Assembly (NCBI RefSeq): GCF_040784915.1 | Contig: NZ_CP160797.1 | Span: 2,656,137 to 2,720,136, forward strand | Origin: Bacillus vallismortis | Lineage (GTDB): Bacteria > Bacillota > Bacilli > Bacillales > Bacillaceae | DNA length: 64,000 bases | Direction of reading: 5' to 3' | Shown: positions 31,581-40,493 of the stretch, in pieces | Layout of the letters: every line of letters begins with the position of its first letter | How positions within the stretch are numbered: position 1 is the stretch's first letter | Made by a program: the position numbers and the translations under genes | Notes under the pieces: model-generated | Seen by the model: the letters and a program-made list of their open reading frames with translations, nothing else | Told to the model about the DNA's origin: nothing | Databases searched by the model: none

Positions 31581-32462
31581 TGTCGCATGGCCTCCGAATT
31601 CATTTCGAAGCGCAGCGACGACCTTTCCTGTAAACGTATCATCTGTTAAAGAACGGTATCTCATCAGCAGCGACATGGCAATCACCGGAGTTGCTGTCTG
31701 CAGATCAAGCGCTGTTTCCACCGTCCACTTTCCTTCACCTGAGGAATGCATGATGCCTTTGATCTGATCCAGCCTCGCATCTTTAGAGAAAGCTCGCTCA
31801 GTCAGCCCCATAAGCCAAGAGCGAATGACAGAGCCGTTATTCCATACTCTGGCAACCTTTTCGTAGTCAAAATCAAATTGGCTGTTTTCAAGCACTTCGA
31901 ATCCTTCACCAATCGCGGCCATCATTCCGTACTCAATGCCATTATGAATCATTTTCAAGAAATGTCCGCTTCCCGCCTCACCAGCGTAAAGATATCCGTT
32001 TTCAACGGCAGTATCCCGAAACAGCGGCTCTGCAATCTCCCATGCTTCAGGGTCTCCTCCTATCATAAAACAGGCGCCATGGCGCGCGCCTTCCATTCCG
32101 CCCGACGTTCCGGCATCGAGATAATGGATACCCGCTTCTTTCATTTGATTGTGGCGGCGAATCGATTCTTTATAATGAGAGTTTCCGGCTTCAATAACAA
32201 TATCGCCTTTGCTTAATAAAGGCGCCACATCACGCAAAACAGCATCGACAACGCCATGCGGCACCATAACCCATAGTATACGCGGCGTGTCTAATGAAGA
32301 AATCAACTCTTTTAGATTCGTTGTCCCCTCAGCCCCATAGGCTTTCAGTTCATCGACAGCCTCTTGATTCACATCATACCCGACAGCTTGATGTTTGCGA
32401 TCAATGAATTGCTTTCCTATGTTTATGCCCATTTTTCCTAACCCGATTAATCCAATTTTCAT
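31569..32462 (-). CDS. yqeC: YqeC, 6-phosphogluconate dehydrogenase homologue
   Basis: A 297-residue member of the short 6-phosphogluconate dehydrogenase group. IGLIGLGKMG binds the nucleotide; AGTSGGMEGA and GSGHFLKMIHNGIEYG hold the substrate and catalytic lysine. The main enzyme (GndA) is about 470 residues, so this is the shorter paralogue. It is convergent with yqeD. Confidence 0.92.
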   Translation of the reverse strand: MKIGLIGLGKMGINIGKQFIDRKHQAVGYDVNQEAVDELKAYGAEGTTNLKELISSLDTPRILWVMVPHGVVDAVLRDVAPLLSKGDIVIEAGNSHYKESIRRHNQMKEAGIHYLDAGTSGGMEGARHGACFMIGGDPEAWEIAEPLFRDTAVENGYLYAGEAGSGHFLKMIHNGIEYGMMAAIGEGFEVLENSQFDFDYEKVARVWNNGSVIRSWLMGLTERAFSKDARLDQIKGIMHSSGEGKWTVETALDLQTATPVIAMSLLMRYRSLTDDTFTGKVVAALRNEFGGHATEKK

Positions 32463-32846
32463 GTCAGTTCCTCCTGAGTGTTTAAAAAGCCTTTACTCTT
32501 TATGTTCCCTGTGAACTGTAATGAGATACGTATAAAAACAAATGAGGCCAAAAAGGATTTTACCGTTCCCTCATCCTTTGTGATTTGTATGTTTTTTAGC
32601 ATCAGCTTTTCTTTTTCCGAAACAGCTTAAGCAGTTTGACTTTCAGCTGCGTGCTTCGCCGAGACGACTGCGAATTCGGATGCGTGTCTTGTGTACCCTG
32701 GGCGCTATTGTTTCCAGCTGTTCTAGGCCCATTTTTTGAGCTTTTCTTTTATATCAAAAAAACATCAATTGATCCTTGATTTACCATGTTTTTAAGTTAA
32801 AATATGGGAAGAGAATACGATTTTTTCAAATAAAGAAGGTGACATA
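32463..32846. other. Intergenic region yqeC-yqeB
   Basis: The 384 bp hold the yqeC ribosome site (AGGAGGAACTGACATG on the minus strand) and the yqeB site. On the minus strand about 32,610-32,755 reads as an N-, Q-, S- and K-rich peptide ending LKLFRKKKS, but no ATG, GTG or TTG starts it, so I do not call a gene. Confidence 0.4.
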
Positions 32847-33566
32847 TTGCAGAATCAATCTCACACTTTTGTTGGAGTTACGAAAACTGCTGTTTATTTT
32901 TTATACGCTGCACTTGCAATCATCGGCTTTGCGATCGGGTATTTTATCCCGCAGTTTGCAAAATGGACATTATCCCTCCCGTGGATTCCTTTTGAAGGAC
33001 CGCTCCGGCTGGTCACCTCTTTTCAAGGATCACCAGCTGCATTTATCACTGCGCTGCTTGGCGTGTCTGCAGGAATTTGGTTCGCTCATTCTGTTATTGC
33101 AATGCTGCTGTCTGTCAAAATTACAAATGACACAGTGGAATTAATAAAAGGAAAGAAAGTGCAAACGATTCGTTCCGACAGCATTGCTCTTGTGTTTATC
33201 GACCACAAACGGCTTGTCCTCCTAGGAACAGCCGGATATGAATTGGCACGGGAAGAAATTGATGAAAAACCAGTGAATGTCGAGAAGGCCTTTAGAAAGC
33301 ACAATTACGAATGGGCAGCAGAAGGTGATCCGTTTAAAGATCAATTTCGCCGGTGGATACCTGATGCACCAGACCTCTCGCCAGGCGCCCATGCTCTATT
33401 GAAAGCTCGTCACAAAGCGCTGAAAGACGAGGAAAAAGACGATGTTGAAGAATTTCGTCTCGAACTTGCACAGATGGGCATCGTTGTTCGAGACGAAGGC
33501 ATACGCCAGTATTGGCGAAAAGCAGAAACCTATCCTCCGAGAATCCAGCAAAGCGAAGGATCGTAA
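32847..33566 (+). CDS. yqeB: YqeB, conserved membrane protein
   Basis: A 239-residue protein starting at TTG 32847 behind AAGGTG. Two membrane helices lie near residues 8-30 and 60-90; the rest is a hydrophilic, charged cytoplasmic domain with no recognised catalytic motif. Length fits B. subtilis YqeB, whose function is unknown. Confidence 0.88.
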   Translation: MQNQSHTFVGVTKTAVYFLYAALAIIGFAIGYFIPQFAKWTLSLPWIPFEGPLRLVTSFQGSPAAFITALLGVSAGIWFAHSVIAMLLSVKITNDTVELIKGKKVQTIRSDSIALVFIDHKRLVLLGTAGYELAREEIDEKPVNVEKAFRKHNYEWAAEGDPFKDQFRRWIPDAPDLSPGAHALLKARHKALKDEEKDDVEEFRLELAQMGIVVRDEGIRQYWRKAETYPPRIQQSEGS

Positions 33567-33569
33567 CAA

Positions 33570-33600
33570 CTGAGGCTCAGGAAAGAGCCTCTTCTTTATT
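33570..33600. terminator. Terminator between yqeB and nucB
   Basis: GAGGCTC and GAGCCTC pair around AGGAAA, followed by TTCTTTATT. Confidence 0.75.
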
Positions 33601-33973
33601 ACTGCACAATAAACAGCACTCTGGTGCCGTCAGGATAACCGCTCATTTGATTCCCAACCCACGAGCCGGCCCCGCGCGCGCCGCCCTCCTCACAAACCGC
33701 CATCGGCCACTCATCCCGGTCATAGCCCGGCTTCGTCGGAATTCCTTTTAATGATTCCTGCCGCCTTTTGTCCGCACCATCCCTATCGATGGTGCAAATA
33801 TCAGAATGTCCCTCTGCAATCGCATCTCTAATATGATCCCCTGTTTCCGGATAACGAGACAGCGGAAAAGTCAACACTTTGTCATACAAAGAAGCGCCTT
33901 GGATCTGCTGCGGAACCATAAAACAAAGAAGAACTGCTGCAGCAAGAAACAGGCCTGCCATCCACTTTTTCAT
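33599..33973 (-). CDS. nucB: NucB, secreted sporulation DNase with 12-residue internal deletion
   Basis: Mother-cell secreted DNase of B. subtilis, usually 136 residues; here 124. The signal peptide (to about residue 26) and [14 protein letters not shown] are intact. After GGA the next residues are RGAGSW; the usual stretch with VTPSDN ahead of that point is missing, an in-frame loss of 12 codons. This stretch contains conserved polar residues of the family, so activity may be lost. Start ATG 33973 follows GGGGGATGGGA. It lies divergent from sigK, as expected. Confidence 0.88.
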   Translation of the reverse strand: MKKWMAGLFLAAAVLLCFMVPQQIQGASLYDKVLTFPLSRYPETGDHIRDAIAEGHSDICTIDRDGADKRRQESLKGIPTKPGYDRDEWPMAVCEEGGARGAGSWVGNQMSGYPDGTRVLFIVQ

Positions 33974-34171
33974 TCCCATCCCCCCATACATTATTTGTTC
34001 ATTTCAATGTATGGGAGCCTGATTAAAATTATTTTTAAAATTTGAAGTTCGTATGCTGCTCACAAAAGCCAAGCTCCCCCGCGAGAAATTTCCCGGTACA
34101 GACACAGACAGCCTCCCGCCTACATACATTTACATATAGGCTTTAGCCTACATACTTTTGTGGAGGTGACG

Positions 34172-34900
34172 ATGGTGACAGGTGTTTTCGCAGCGCTCGG
34201 CTTTGTTGTTAAAGAGCTTGTCTTTTTAGTATCTTACGTGAAAAACAATGCCTTTCCACAACCGCTCTCAAGCAGCGAGGAAAAAAAATACTTAGAGCTC
34301 ATGGCTAAAGGGGATGAACATGCCAGGAACATGCTGATTGAGCATAATCTTCGCTTGGTCGCCCATATTGTGAAAAAATTCGAAAATACAGGTGAGGATG
34401 CAGAGGACTTAATCTCCATCGGAACAATCGGGCTGATCAAAGGAATTGAAAGCTATTCCGCCGGAAAAGGGACAAAGCTGGCGACGTATGCCGCGCGGTG
34501 TATTGAAAACGAAATCCTCATGCATTTGCGCGCATTGAAAAAAACAAAAAAAGACGTCTCCCTTCATGATCCGATCGGGCAGGATAAAGAAGGGAATGAA
34601 ATAAGCCTGATCGACGTTTTGAAATCAGAAAATGAAGACGTGATTGATACGATCCAGCTCAATATGGAGCTTGAAAAAGTGAAGCAATACATTGACATTT
34701 TAGATGATCGTGAGAAGGAAGTGATTGTCGGGCGGTTTGGGCTTGATTTGAAGAAGGAAAAAACGCAACGGGAGATTGCCAAAGAACTTGGTATTTCGCG
34801 CAGCTATGTGTCGCGGATTGAAAAGCGGGCGCTGATGAAGATGTTTCATGAATTTTACCGGGCGGAGAAGGAAAAGCGGAAGAAGGCGAAGGGGAAATAA
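34172..34900 (+). CDS. sigK: Pro-sigma-K, late mother-cell sigma factor, uninterrupted
   Basis: The complete 242-residue sigma factor. The first 20 or so residues form the hydrophobic pro-sequence ([20 protein letters not shown]) removed by SpoIVFB at the forespore membrane before SYVKNN. Region 2 (about 48-120) and the helix-turn-helix of region 4 ([20 protein letters not shown]) follow. In strain 168 the gene is cut by skin into spoIVCB and spoIIIC; here the frame is unbroken, so no DNA rearrangement is needed. ATG 34172 follows GGAGGTG. Confidence 0.97.
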   Translation: MVTGVFAALGFVVKELVFLVSYVKNNAFPQPLSSSEEKKYLELMAKGDEHARNMLIEHNLRLVAHIVKKFENTGEDAEDLISIGTIGLIKGIESYSAGKGTKLATYAARCIENEILMHLRALKKTKKDVSLHDPIGQDKEGNEISLIDVLKSENEDVIDTIQLNMELEKVKQYIDILDDREKEVIVGRFGLDLKKEKTQREIAKELGISRSYVSRIEKRALMKMFHEFYRAEKEKRKKAKGK

Positions 34901-34907
34901 TGTAGAA

Positions 34908-34936
34908 GAGGCCGGATCTCATATTCCGGCTTTCTC
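34908..34936 (+). terminator. Terminator behind sigK
   Basis: GCCGGA (34911) pairs with TCCGGC (34925), followed by a T-rich stretch; it also closes the recombinase relic on the other strand. Confidence 0.75.
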
Positions 34937-35167
34937 TATTTTACTAAAGTTTCTTAAAAGAAATAGAGAAAGAATATATCCTATATCCAAAGAGTTATGA
35001 ACATCATTTTTGTTATCACTGATAATCTCTCCAGAAAACCCTTCATCTGCATACTTCAGCACATCCTTAGTCCCTGCTTTCTTTATACAGGCCTCGATCT
35101 GGCTGTCGATACTCGATCCCTTGATCGCTTGTTCCTCGGTCGATACCCTTACATATATTGCTATCAC
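34919..35167 (-). pseudogene. spoIVCA: Truncated spoIVCA-type serine recombinase, copy 1
   Basis: The frame starts with GTG 35167 behind AAGGAGATCC and matches SpoIVCA for about 47 residues, including YVRVSTEEQ with the catalytic serine and ADEGFSGE. It then turns into unrelated sequence and stops after 82 residues; the native protein is about 500. SpoIVCA excises the skin element from sigK in strain 168. Only the head of the resolvase domain remains, so it cannot act. It lies directly behind sigK in reverse orientation and belongs to the left flanking repeat. Confidence 0.9.
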
Positions 35168-35378
35168 CCTGGATCTCCTTCCTATAAAGTTTTATTAAAT
35201 AATGATAGCAATCGTTAATGCATTTGTCAGCTTGCGGTCCCTCGATGATTATTACCTTTATAAAATGCCTCACACCTTGGGTAATGCTATGTAATAACTG
35301 TTTGTCCTAATGAGGTGATTTTCAATGAGTATGAAAACATTATAAAAAACCGATAGTTTGAAACCATCGGTTTTTATT
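34951..35378 (+). repeat. Left flanking direct repeat of the accessory island
   Basis: About 430 bp. It carries the spoIVCA relic, its upstream region (for example GCATTTGTCAGCTTGCGG and CTTGGGTAATGCTATG) and a terminator-like stem. Most of it recurs, diverged and with small gaps, at 49187-49590 in the same orientation. The two copies bracket the island of about 14 kb. Confidence 0.88.
35344..35377 (+). terminator. Terminator-like hairpin inside left repeat
   Basis: AAACCGATAG and CCATCGGTTTTT pair imperfectly with a T run; a decayed version lies at about 49,563-49,590. Confidence 0.6.
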
Positions 35379-35712
35379 GACATTTACTAATGCCTAAGTC
35401 CCCAATAAAGAGTTTTCTTTTATAACTAGGCATATAACATGCCACTGGTGACATTTCTGTTAGAGCAACCGCCTGTCTCAATTTCACCCCAACATTTTTT
35501 ATAAGAAACAATTAAAATGGCTAATTCTCCATGTTCTATAATTACTGATACAGGACTCCGGCTTTCTGAAGTTTTTCTATGATCTAATCTAGCTTTTTAT
35601 CTTTACCATTTCTTAATCAGCAGAACTCGCGGTTTGTAACACTTTATTATTGCCTTTCAAAATCCTTTACATAAATGATCTCAACTTTTTGACTGCTTTC
35701 TTCATATTCCCC
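35379..35712. other. Region between left repeat and first dehydrogenase
   Basis: No gene is supported. On the minus strand 35,426-35,590 is open for about 55 codons (…WGEIETGGCSNR…) without a start codon, which looks like the tail of a lost gene, but I do not recognise it. Confidence 0.4.
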
Positions 35713-36735
35713 TTAAAAATTAATAATCACTTTCCCTTTTGGTCGTCCATTTGCGACTAGTTTTAGCGCTTCATTTACGTTTTCTATGGTAAATCGTGTT
35801 GGATGAATTGCTGGAACAATGTTGTTTTCTTCAATGATTTTGGTAATCTCTTTAAGTTGGGCGCCGTCAGAACGAACGAAGATAAAATGGTATTCCACGT
35901 TTTGTTTCTTGGCTTTGCGGTCATAATTTGCACCAGCAAGGGAAAATAGAATTTTTTTCCGCGATGGGAAATTTCGGTCTTTTCCGAAACGTTTATTTGG
36001 TCCTGTACGGAGAGAGAGCAATCTTCCCCCTGGTTTGATGATACTCAATTCACTGTCAAACTCTTTAGGACCCAGTGTATCAATCACGTAATCCACATCA
36101 GACAACAAGTCAACATAGTTTTCTGTTGAATAATCCAAATATTGATCGGCACCCATTTCCAAAGTGCGTTCGCGCGCTTCTGAGCTGCCACTAACAATGA
36201 CATTTAGGCCCATTGCCTTTGCGATTGGTACAGCCATTTGACCAAAACTGCCTGATCCACCTGGAATGAAAACAGATTTACCTGACTGTGCCTCAAGTTC
36301 TTCATGCAGGCCTTGATACGCTGTAAGTCCAGCCAGTGGTGCAGCAGCCGCTTCCACGTAAGACAAATTTTTTGGCATGGGTGCAATTGCGGCAGCGTCA
36401 ATTGCGGCATATTCCGCAAAAGCACCAATTTTTTCTAGCGGGAGACGTGTATAGATGGCATCTCCTACGAGGAAGTTCGTTACATTTTTTCCTACTTTTT
36501 CAACAACACCTGTCAATTCATTACCAAGCGTTAATGGGAATTCATAATCTTGAATCAGTTTCACGCTACCTGTGATAATCAACATTTCGAGCGGATTGAC
36601 CGCTGCAGCTTTGACCTTTACCAAGACTTCGTTTTCATCGATTTCTGGAATTGGAATGTCATTGACTTTGGCATGGATATTTTTTGAATACTTGGTGATC
36701 TGAGCTGCTTTTATGAGTGTTTTCATTTTTTTCAT
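35713..36735 (-). CDS. NADP-dependent quinone/zinc-type alcohol dehydrogenase (MDR family)
   Basis: About 340 residues of the medium-chain dehydrogenase/reductase superfamily. It has the GroES-like N-terminal domain (PLTLGNELTGVV), nucleotide-binding motif GGSGSFGQMAV (about residue 160) and a C-terminal domain ending GRPKGKVIINF. The structural cysteine cluster of true alcohol dehydrogenases is absent, which suits the quinone-reductase type. ATG 36735 follows AAGGATGCTA. Its last 100 codons recur at 43629-43931. Confidence 0.85.
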   Translation of the reverse strand: MKKMKTLIKAAQITKYSKNIHAKVNDIPIPEIDENEVLVKVKAAAVNPLEMLIITGSVKLIQDYEFPLTLGNELTGVVEKVGKNVTNFLVGDAIYTRLPLEKIGAFAEYAAIDAAAIAPMPKNLSYVEAAAAPLAGLTAYQGLHEELEAQSGKSVFIPGGSGSFGQMAVPIAKAMGLNVIVSGSSEARERTLEMGADQYLDYSTENYVDLLSDVDYVIDTLGPKEFDSELSIIKPGGRLLSLRTGPNKRFGKDRNFPSRKKILFSLAGANYDRKAKKQNVEYHFIFVRSDGAQLKEITKIIEENNIVPAIHPTRFTIENVNEALKLVANGRPKGKVIINF

Positions 36736-37022
36736 TAGCATCCTTCCATTGAGATTATTACAGCCGGTGTTCCCGCACTCCATCCGTGGAACAGACGTTA
36801 AAGTTCATCAGCCCATAGCGTCCGAATGCAGTATACGCCTGCCAGTAAAGCACAATTCATGCGTCAAGCATTTTTCAGTTGTATGCCATTTTTAAGCAAA
36901 AACTACTTTTTATTCCCTCTTTTTCTGTACAAAAATAGAGAGTCACTTCCAGTTCCAAACTGTTTGTGGACCTTGATATTTGCCATATAAGTTATGCTTA
37001 TCCTTTCTGAGATTCTCATTCT

Positions 37023-37192
37023 TTCACGTAGGATAAGTAACCTTGACCATCGTCAGGAGGTTGTGTACCTTCACTAATAAGTAATCCCATAGATGCTCTT
37101 TAAGCATATTAAAGGGAACTTAGTTCTCCTGATGTACCATCTTCTTGCGCACTGCTACGTGTCATTGGTGCCATCGCCAAACGATTATGTTA
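37023..37192 (-). pseudogene. Relic of an old-yellow-enzyme N-terminus
   Basis: On the minus strand the text reads RLAMAPMTRS, then SGELSSL, a stop, and in the same order ASMGLLISEGTQP and DDGQGY. These are the FMN-binding motifs of the alkene reductase at 39421-40479, broken by stops and with the rest of the gene missing. It lies between the first dehydrogenase and the SDR gene. Confidence 0.8.
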
Positions 37193-37939
37193 CCATACTA
37201 GTATTGGATAGATCGGCTTTCTCAAATTGAATTCATAGTTTTCATCTACAACCCCCACCACTTCATCTTTGTAATAAACCTCCATCATAAAACCTGCCAT
37301 TTGCTTAGCTGTGTGGTACATAGGGAGATTTGCTTTGTAATCAAACTCTTTCTTATCATTTGCATGTTTTGCGAATTCTGTTTCCGTCATTGCTGGTGCT
37401 AAAACTTTTGCCTTCATTTTCGCACCTTTCAGTTCAAGTTCTTTTGCAAGCCCTTCGGTGAAGGCACTAACATAATATTTAGAAGCAGAATAAGCAACAC
37501 TGCCAACAGCAATTACATATCCAAGTGCTGAGGATACGTTAATTAATTGAGTTCCCTCTACATCAGCATAATCTCTTACAAATAGTGTAGAAAGGATTGT
37601 CAAGGATTCTATGTTAACGCGTAACATGGTTTCTACTTTATCTAAATTCTGATCTATGACAGAAGAGGTTTCACCAAGCCCGGCATTATTAATCCAAGTC
37701 TCAATTTGATACTCCTTTAAACTGTTATACAGTGTATATGCCTGATCTGTGACAGATAGGTCACTTGTACGAATAATAACATCTAAATCAGGATTTAGAT
37801 TCTGAATGGTTGATTTAAGTTCTTCTAATTTATCTAATCTTCTAGCTACAATAATTAAGTTTTTGCCACGAGCAGCAAATGCTAATGCTGTCTCATATCC
37901 TATACCTGAGCTTGCTCCTGTAATAACTGTGTACTTCAT
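37190..37939 (-). CDS. Short-chain dehydrogenase/reductase (classical SDR)
   Basis: A 249-residue SDR with TGASSGIGYETA (NADP-binding glycine motif), NNAGLG, and the active site S-x12-YSASK (YSASKYYVSAF). The N-terminal RRLDKLEEL arginines favour NADP. ATG 37939 follows AAGGAGAG. Its substrate is unknown; relatives of this DltE/YqjQ-like group act on carbonyls. The gene is A+T-rich like most island genes. Confidence 0.88.
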   Translation of the reverse strand: MKYTVITGASSGIGYETALAFAARGKNLIIVARRLDKLEELKSTIQNLNPDLDVIIRTSDLSVTDQAYTLYNSLKEYQIETWINNAGLGETSSVIDQNLDKVETMLRVNIESLTILSTLFVRDYADVEGTQLINVSSALGYVIAVGSVAYSASKYYVSAFTEGLAKELELKGAKMKAKVLAPAMTETEFAKHANDKKEFDYKANLPMYHTAKQMAGFMMEVYYKDEVVGVVDENYEFNLRKPIYPILVW

Positions 37940-38002
37940 ATTATTCTCTCCTTAAAAATATTTTCAGATTGGTGTTAATTAATTCAAATAACAAGATATA
38001 TC

Positions 38003-38231
38003 TCAATCTAGTGTTGCCAAAATCAAATCGATAATGGTTTCTAATTCTTTTTTATCATTTGTTGTTTTTGCGAATACTCGTATTCCTACGAGTGAATTAT
38101 AAATAAATTGAGAAAGCCCTTTGATATCATAGTGTTTAGAAATTTCTCCTTGTTCTTGACCATGTTTCAGCAGATCAAATAAAAAAGTTTCCGTCTTTAT
38201 AACAGTCTCTGTAACTTTTTTATTAAACGAT
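38003..38231 (-). pseudogene. C-terminal relic of a TetR regulator
   Basis: About 75 codons reading …KHGQEQGEISKH… and LVGIRVFAKT and ending in TLD-stop. They align with the ligand-binding half of the intact TetR at 41454-42029 (…GQTSGEISKE…LVGIRVLIKT…SVLD). The DNA-binding half is missing. Confidence 0.8.
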
Positions 38232-38298
38232 TTATTCCATTACGAGATCTTGGCTAGGATGGCAGATCATAATCAACTGCCACTCACCCTCAATTAGG

Positions 38299-39084
38299 TC
38301 AATGCCCTGTTCTTTGCTGTGTGGATCTGACCATACGGGTCACCATTTTGCGCGGCATCAACCGCGGAAGGAATGCCATGAACCGGTTGCGAGCACCTGG
38401 CATTATGAACGTCTTGCCGCGTAAGAAGCCTCGGTACCCTTCCTCAGCCACCTGCCCGGCCTCCATGATAGCACCACTCTGGAACAACTTCGATTCACCA
38501 ATACCCGAACGATCAACGAAGCCGGTTGACGTCAGTCCCGGACATAGTGCCGTCACAGTCACCCCTGTGCCGCTCAGCTCGTTCTCCAAAGCCTCGGTAA
38601 ACGACAGCACGTACGCCTTCGTTGCGTAGTAAACCGACATCATAGGTCCCGGGAAAAAAGCCACCAACGAAGCCACATTCATCACGCCTCCTTGGCCCCG
38701 TTTGACCATATCTGGCAAGAACAGTTTCGTCATAACAGTCAGAGCCTTGATATTGACGTCAATCATATTCGTCTCTTGTTCTAACTGCGTCTCCAAGAAT
38801 GTCCCGTACAAACCGAAGCCGGCATTATTGACAAGATAGTCGACGACGATCCCCTTCTCCTTGAGCTCCGCAAAAATCTCCTCCGGCACGCCGGGTGACG
38901 CCACATCCTTGGCGATGACCGTCGCTTGACTGCCATATCTTTTCCGATATTCCTTCGCTAGCTCCAAAAGCTTACCCTCGCTACGCGCCACCAGCACCAA
39001 ATTATATCCTCCCTTGGCGAAACGATCCGCCAACTCTTTGCCAATTCCACCCGATACCCCGGTGATAAGAACAGTTTTTTTCAT
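38299..39084 (-). CDS. Short-chain dehydrogenase/reductase, G+C-rich
   Basis: A 261-residue SDR with TGVSGGIGKELA, NNAGFGLYG and the catalytic YYATKAYVLSF; the RSEGKL segment favours NADP. ATG 39084 follows GGAGGTG (the longer frame to 39102 begins within that site). Codon third positions are clearly richer in G and C than in the neighbouring genes, pointing to a separate origin, perhaps from another Firmicute. An inverted repeat (TATGGAT/ATCCATA, 39157-39177) lies upstream and could be its operator. Confidence 0.88.
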   Translation of the reverse strand: MKKTVLITGVSGGIGKELADRFAKGGYNLVLVARSEGKLLELAKEYRKRYGSQATVIAKDVASPGVPEEIFAELKEKGIVVDYLVNNAGFGLYGTFLETQLEQETNMIDVNIKALTVMTKLFLPDMVKRGQGGVMNVASLVAFFPGPMMSVYYATKAYVLSFTEALENELSGTGVTVTALCPGLTSTGFVDRSGIGESKLFQSGAIMEAGQVAEEGYRGFLRGKTFIMPGARNRFMAFLPRLMPRKMVTRMVRSTQQRTGH

Positions 39085-39156
39085 TTGACAGCACACCTCC
39101 ATTTTTAGTTTGAACTTTTAAAACGTTTTACAGCGTTTCTTACTGCGAGTTGTTAC

Positions 39157-39177
39157 TATGGATGTATGTTATCCATA
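39157..39177. promoter_or_regulatory. Inverted repeat upstream of the G+C-rich SDR gene
   Basis: TATGGAT and ATCCATA are separated by seven bases, about 75 bases before the SDR start. It is a plausible operator with no known regulator. Confidence 0.4.
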
Positions 39178-39375
39178 ATTCAAATTTTTGTATCAAGAGG
39201 ATTTATACTTGCCGCATATATCTCAACTAAGACCTCGCCATTATTTATTTTGGGCTTAGGGAAGTAAAAAATTTGTTTTTTTACCGTAGTTTTCAATCGC
39301 TAAAGCTTTCGTTACAATCCTCCACATTTTTATTTAACGCACATGTATCTTTTCCTAACGAACCTAAGAAAAAAG

Positions 39376-39413
39376 AATATGAATATCCCTTCCCTAGATG
39401 GGATATTCATATT
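39376..39413 (-). terminator. Terminator behind the alkene reductase
   Basis: AATATGAATATCCC and GGGATATTCATATT form a 14-bp stem directly behind the reductase stop. Confidence 0.8.
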
Positions 39414-39420
39414 AAATAAA

Positions 39421-40479
39421 TTATTTTAAGAAAGGATAATCTGTATAACCTTCTTTTCCTCCTGCATAGAGCGTGTTTTGATCAGGTTCGTTTAGGGGAG
39501 CACCTGATTTAATCCGTTCTGCAAAGTCTGGATTAGCTAGTACCCAAGTGCCTACTGTGACAACATCTGCAAGATTATTATCTACATCAGACGAAAGTTG
39601 ATCTAGAGGACGACCTGGACGGTTAACAAGAAGTGCTTGATCCCAAAGTTGACGCACATCTTTTAGGAATTGCTCGTTTCCAAAGTGCATTAAATGCAGA
39701 TATGCAAGGTTAAGCTTATTTAATTCACTTATTAAATAGCGATACATCTCAAGGCTATTTTCCCCTTCATCAATGCCTTGCAGTGTTCCTTGAGGAGAAA
39801 AACGGATGCCTGTTCTTTCTGCTCCTATTTCATCAACAACTGCTTTAGCTACTTCAATAGCGAATCGAGAACGCCCCTCAATCGTACCACCGTATGCATC
39901 TTGGCGATGATTGGAGTTTTCACTAAGGAATTGCTGGATCAGATAACCATTCGCTCCGTGAATTTCAACTCCGTCTGCACCAGCTTCAATTGCTGAACGA
40001 GCTGCTAAACGAAACTCATTGATAACATCTTTTATCTCAAGCTCACTCAGTTCTCTTGGTGTTGGAATTTCTTTCATTCCTTCTGCCGTGAAAATTTCTA
40101 CACCAGGTGCAATAGCTGACGGTGCAACTGCTTGGCGGTGGTGAGGGGTGTTATCAGGGTGTGATACACGTCCCACATGCATAAGCTGAATAAAAATATG
40201 ACCGCCTTCACTATGAACTTTAGAAGTTACTTTTTTCCACCCTCTAATATGATTTTCTGTATAAATACCAGGTGTATTCGTGTAACCTTGCCCATCATCT
40301 GAAGGTTGGGTTCCTTCACTTATAATTAAACCGACTGAAGCACGCTGACCATAGTACTCTGCTACTAAACCGCTCGGCGTACCATCTGGTAAAGCTCTAT
40401 TTCTAGTCATCGGAGCCATACCTATACGATTTTTTAAGTCAATGTTTCCAATACGAACTTTTTCAAATAATCTGCTCAT
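39421..40479 (-). CDS. Old-yellow-enzyme alkene reductase (NADH:flavin oxidoreductase)
   Basis: A 352-residue FMN enzyme of the NemA/OYE type that reduces activated C=C bonds or nitro groups. The FMN site shows MAPMTRNRA and ISEGTQP, the active site HGANGYLIQQFL, and the tail GYTDYPFL. It matches the usual length of 350-370. ATG 40479 follows AAGGAG. It lies 14 bases behind the hydrolase gene and is probably transcribed with it under the TetR operator. Confidence 0.92.
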   Translation of the reverse strand: MSRLFEKVRIGNIDLKNRIGMAPMTRNRALPDGTPSGLVAEYYGQRASVGLIISEGTQPSDDGQGYTNTPGIYTENHIRGWKKVTSKVHSEGGHIFIQLMHVGRVSHPDNTPHHRQAVAPSAIAPGVEIFTAEGMKEIPTPRELSELEIKDVINEFRLAARSAIEAGADGVEIHGANGYLIQQFLSENSNHRQDAYGGTIEGRSRFAIEVAKAVVDEIGAERTGIRFSPQGTLQGIDEGENSLEMYRYLISELNKLNLAYLHLMHFGNEQFLKDVRQLWDQALLVNRPGRPLDQLSSDVDNNLADVVTVGTWVLANPDFAERIKSGAPLNEPDQNTLYAGGKEGYTDYPFLK

Positions 40480-40493
40480 ATGAATACTCCTTT

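Noticed and set aside
32610-32760. N/S/Q-rich open text on the minus strand between yqeC and yqeB
   Set aside because: No start codon and no ribosome site. It might be a relic, but evidence is too thin.
34659-34922. 87-codon minus-strand frame opposite sigK
   Set aside because: Antisense to region 4 of sigK and without any protein-like pattern.
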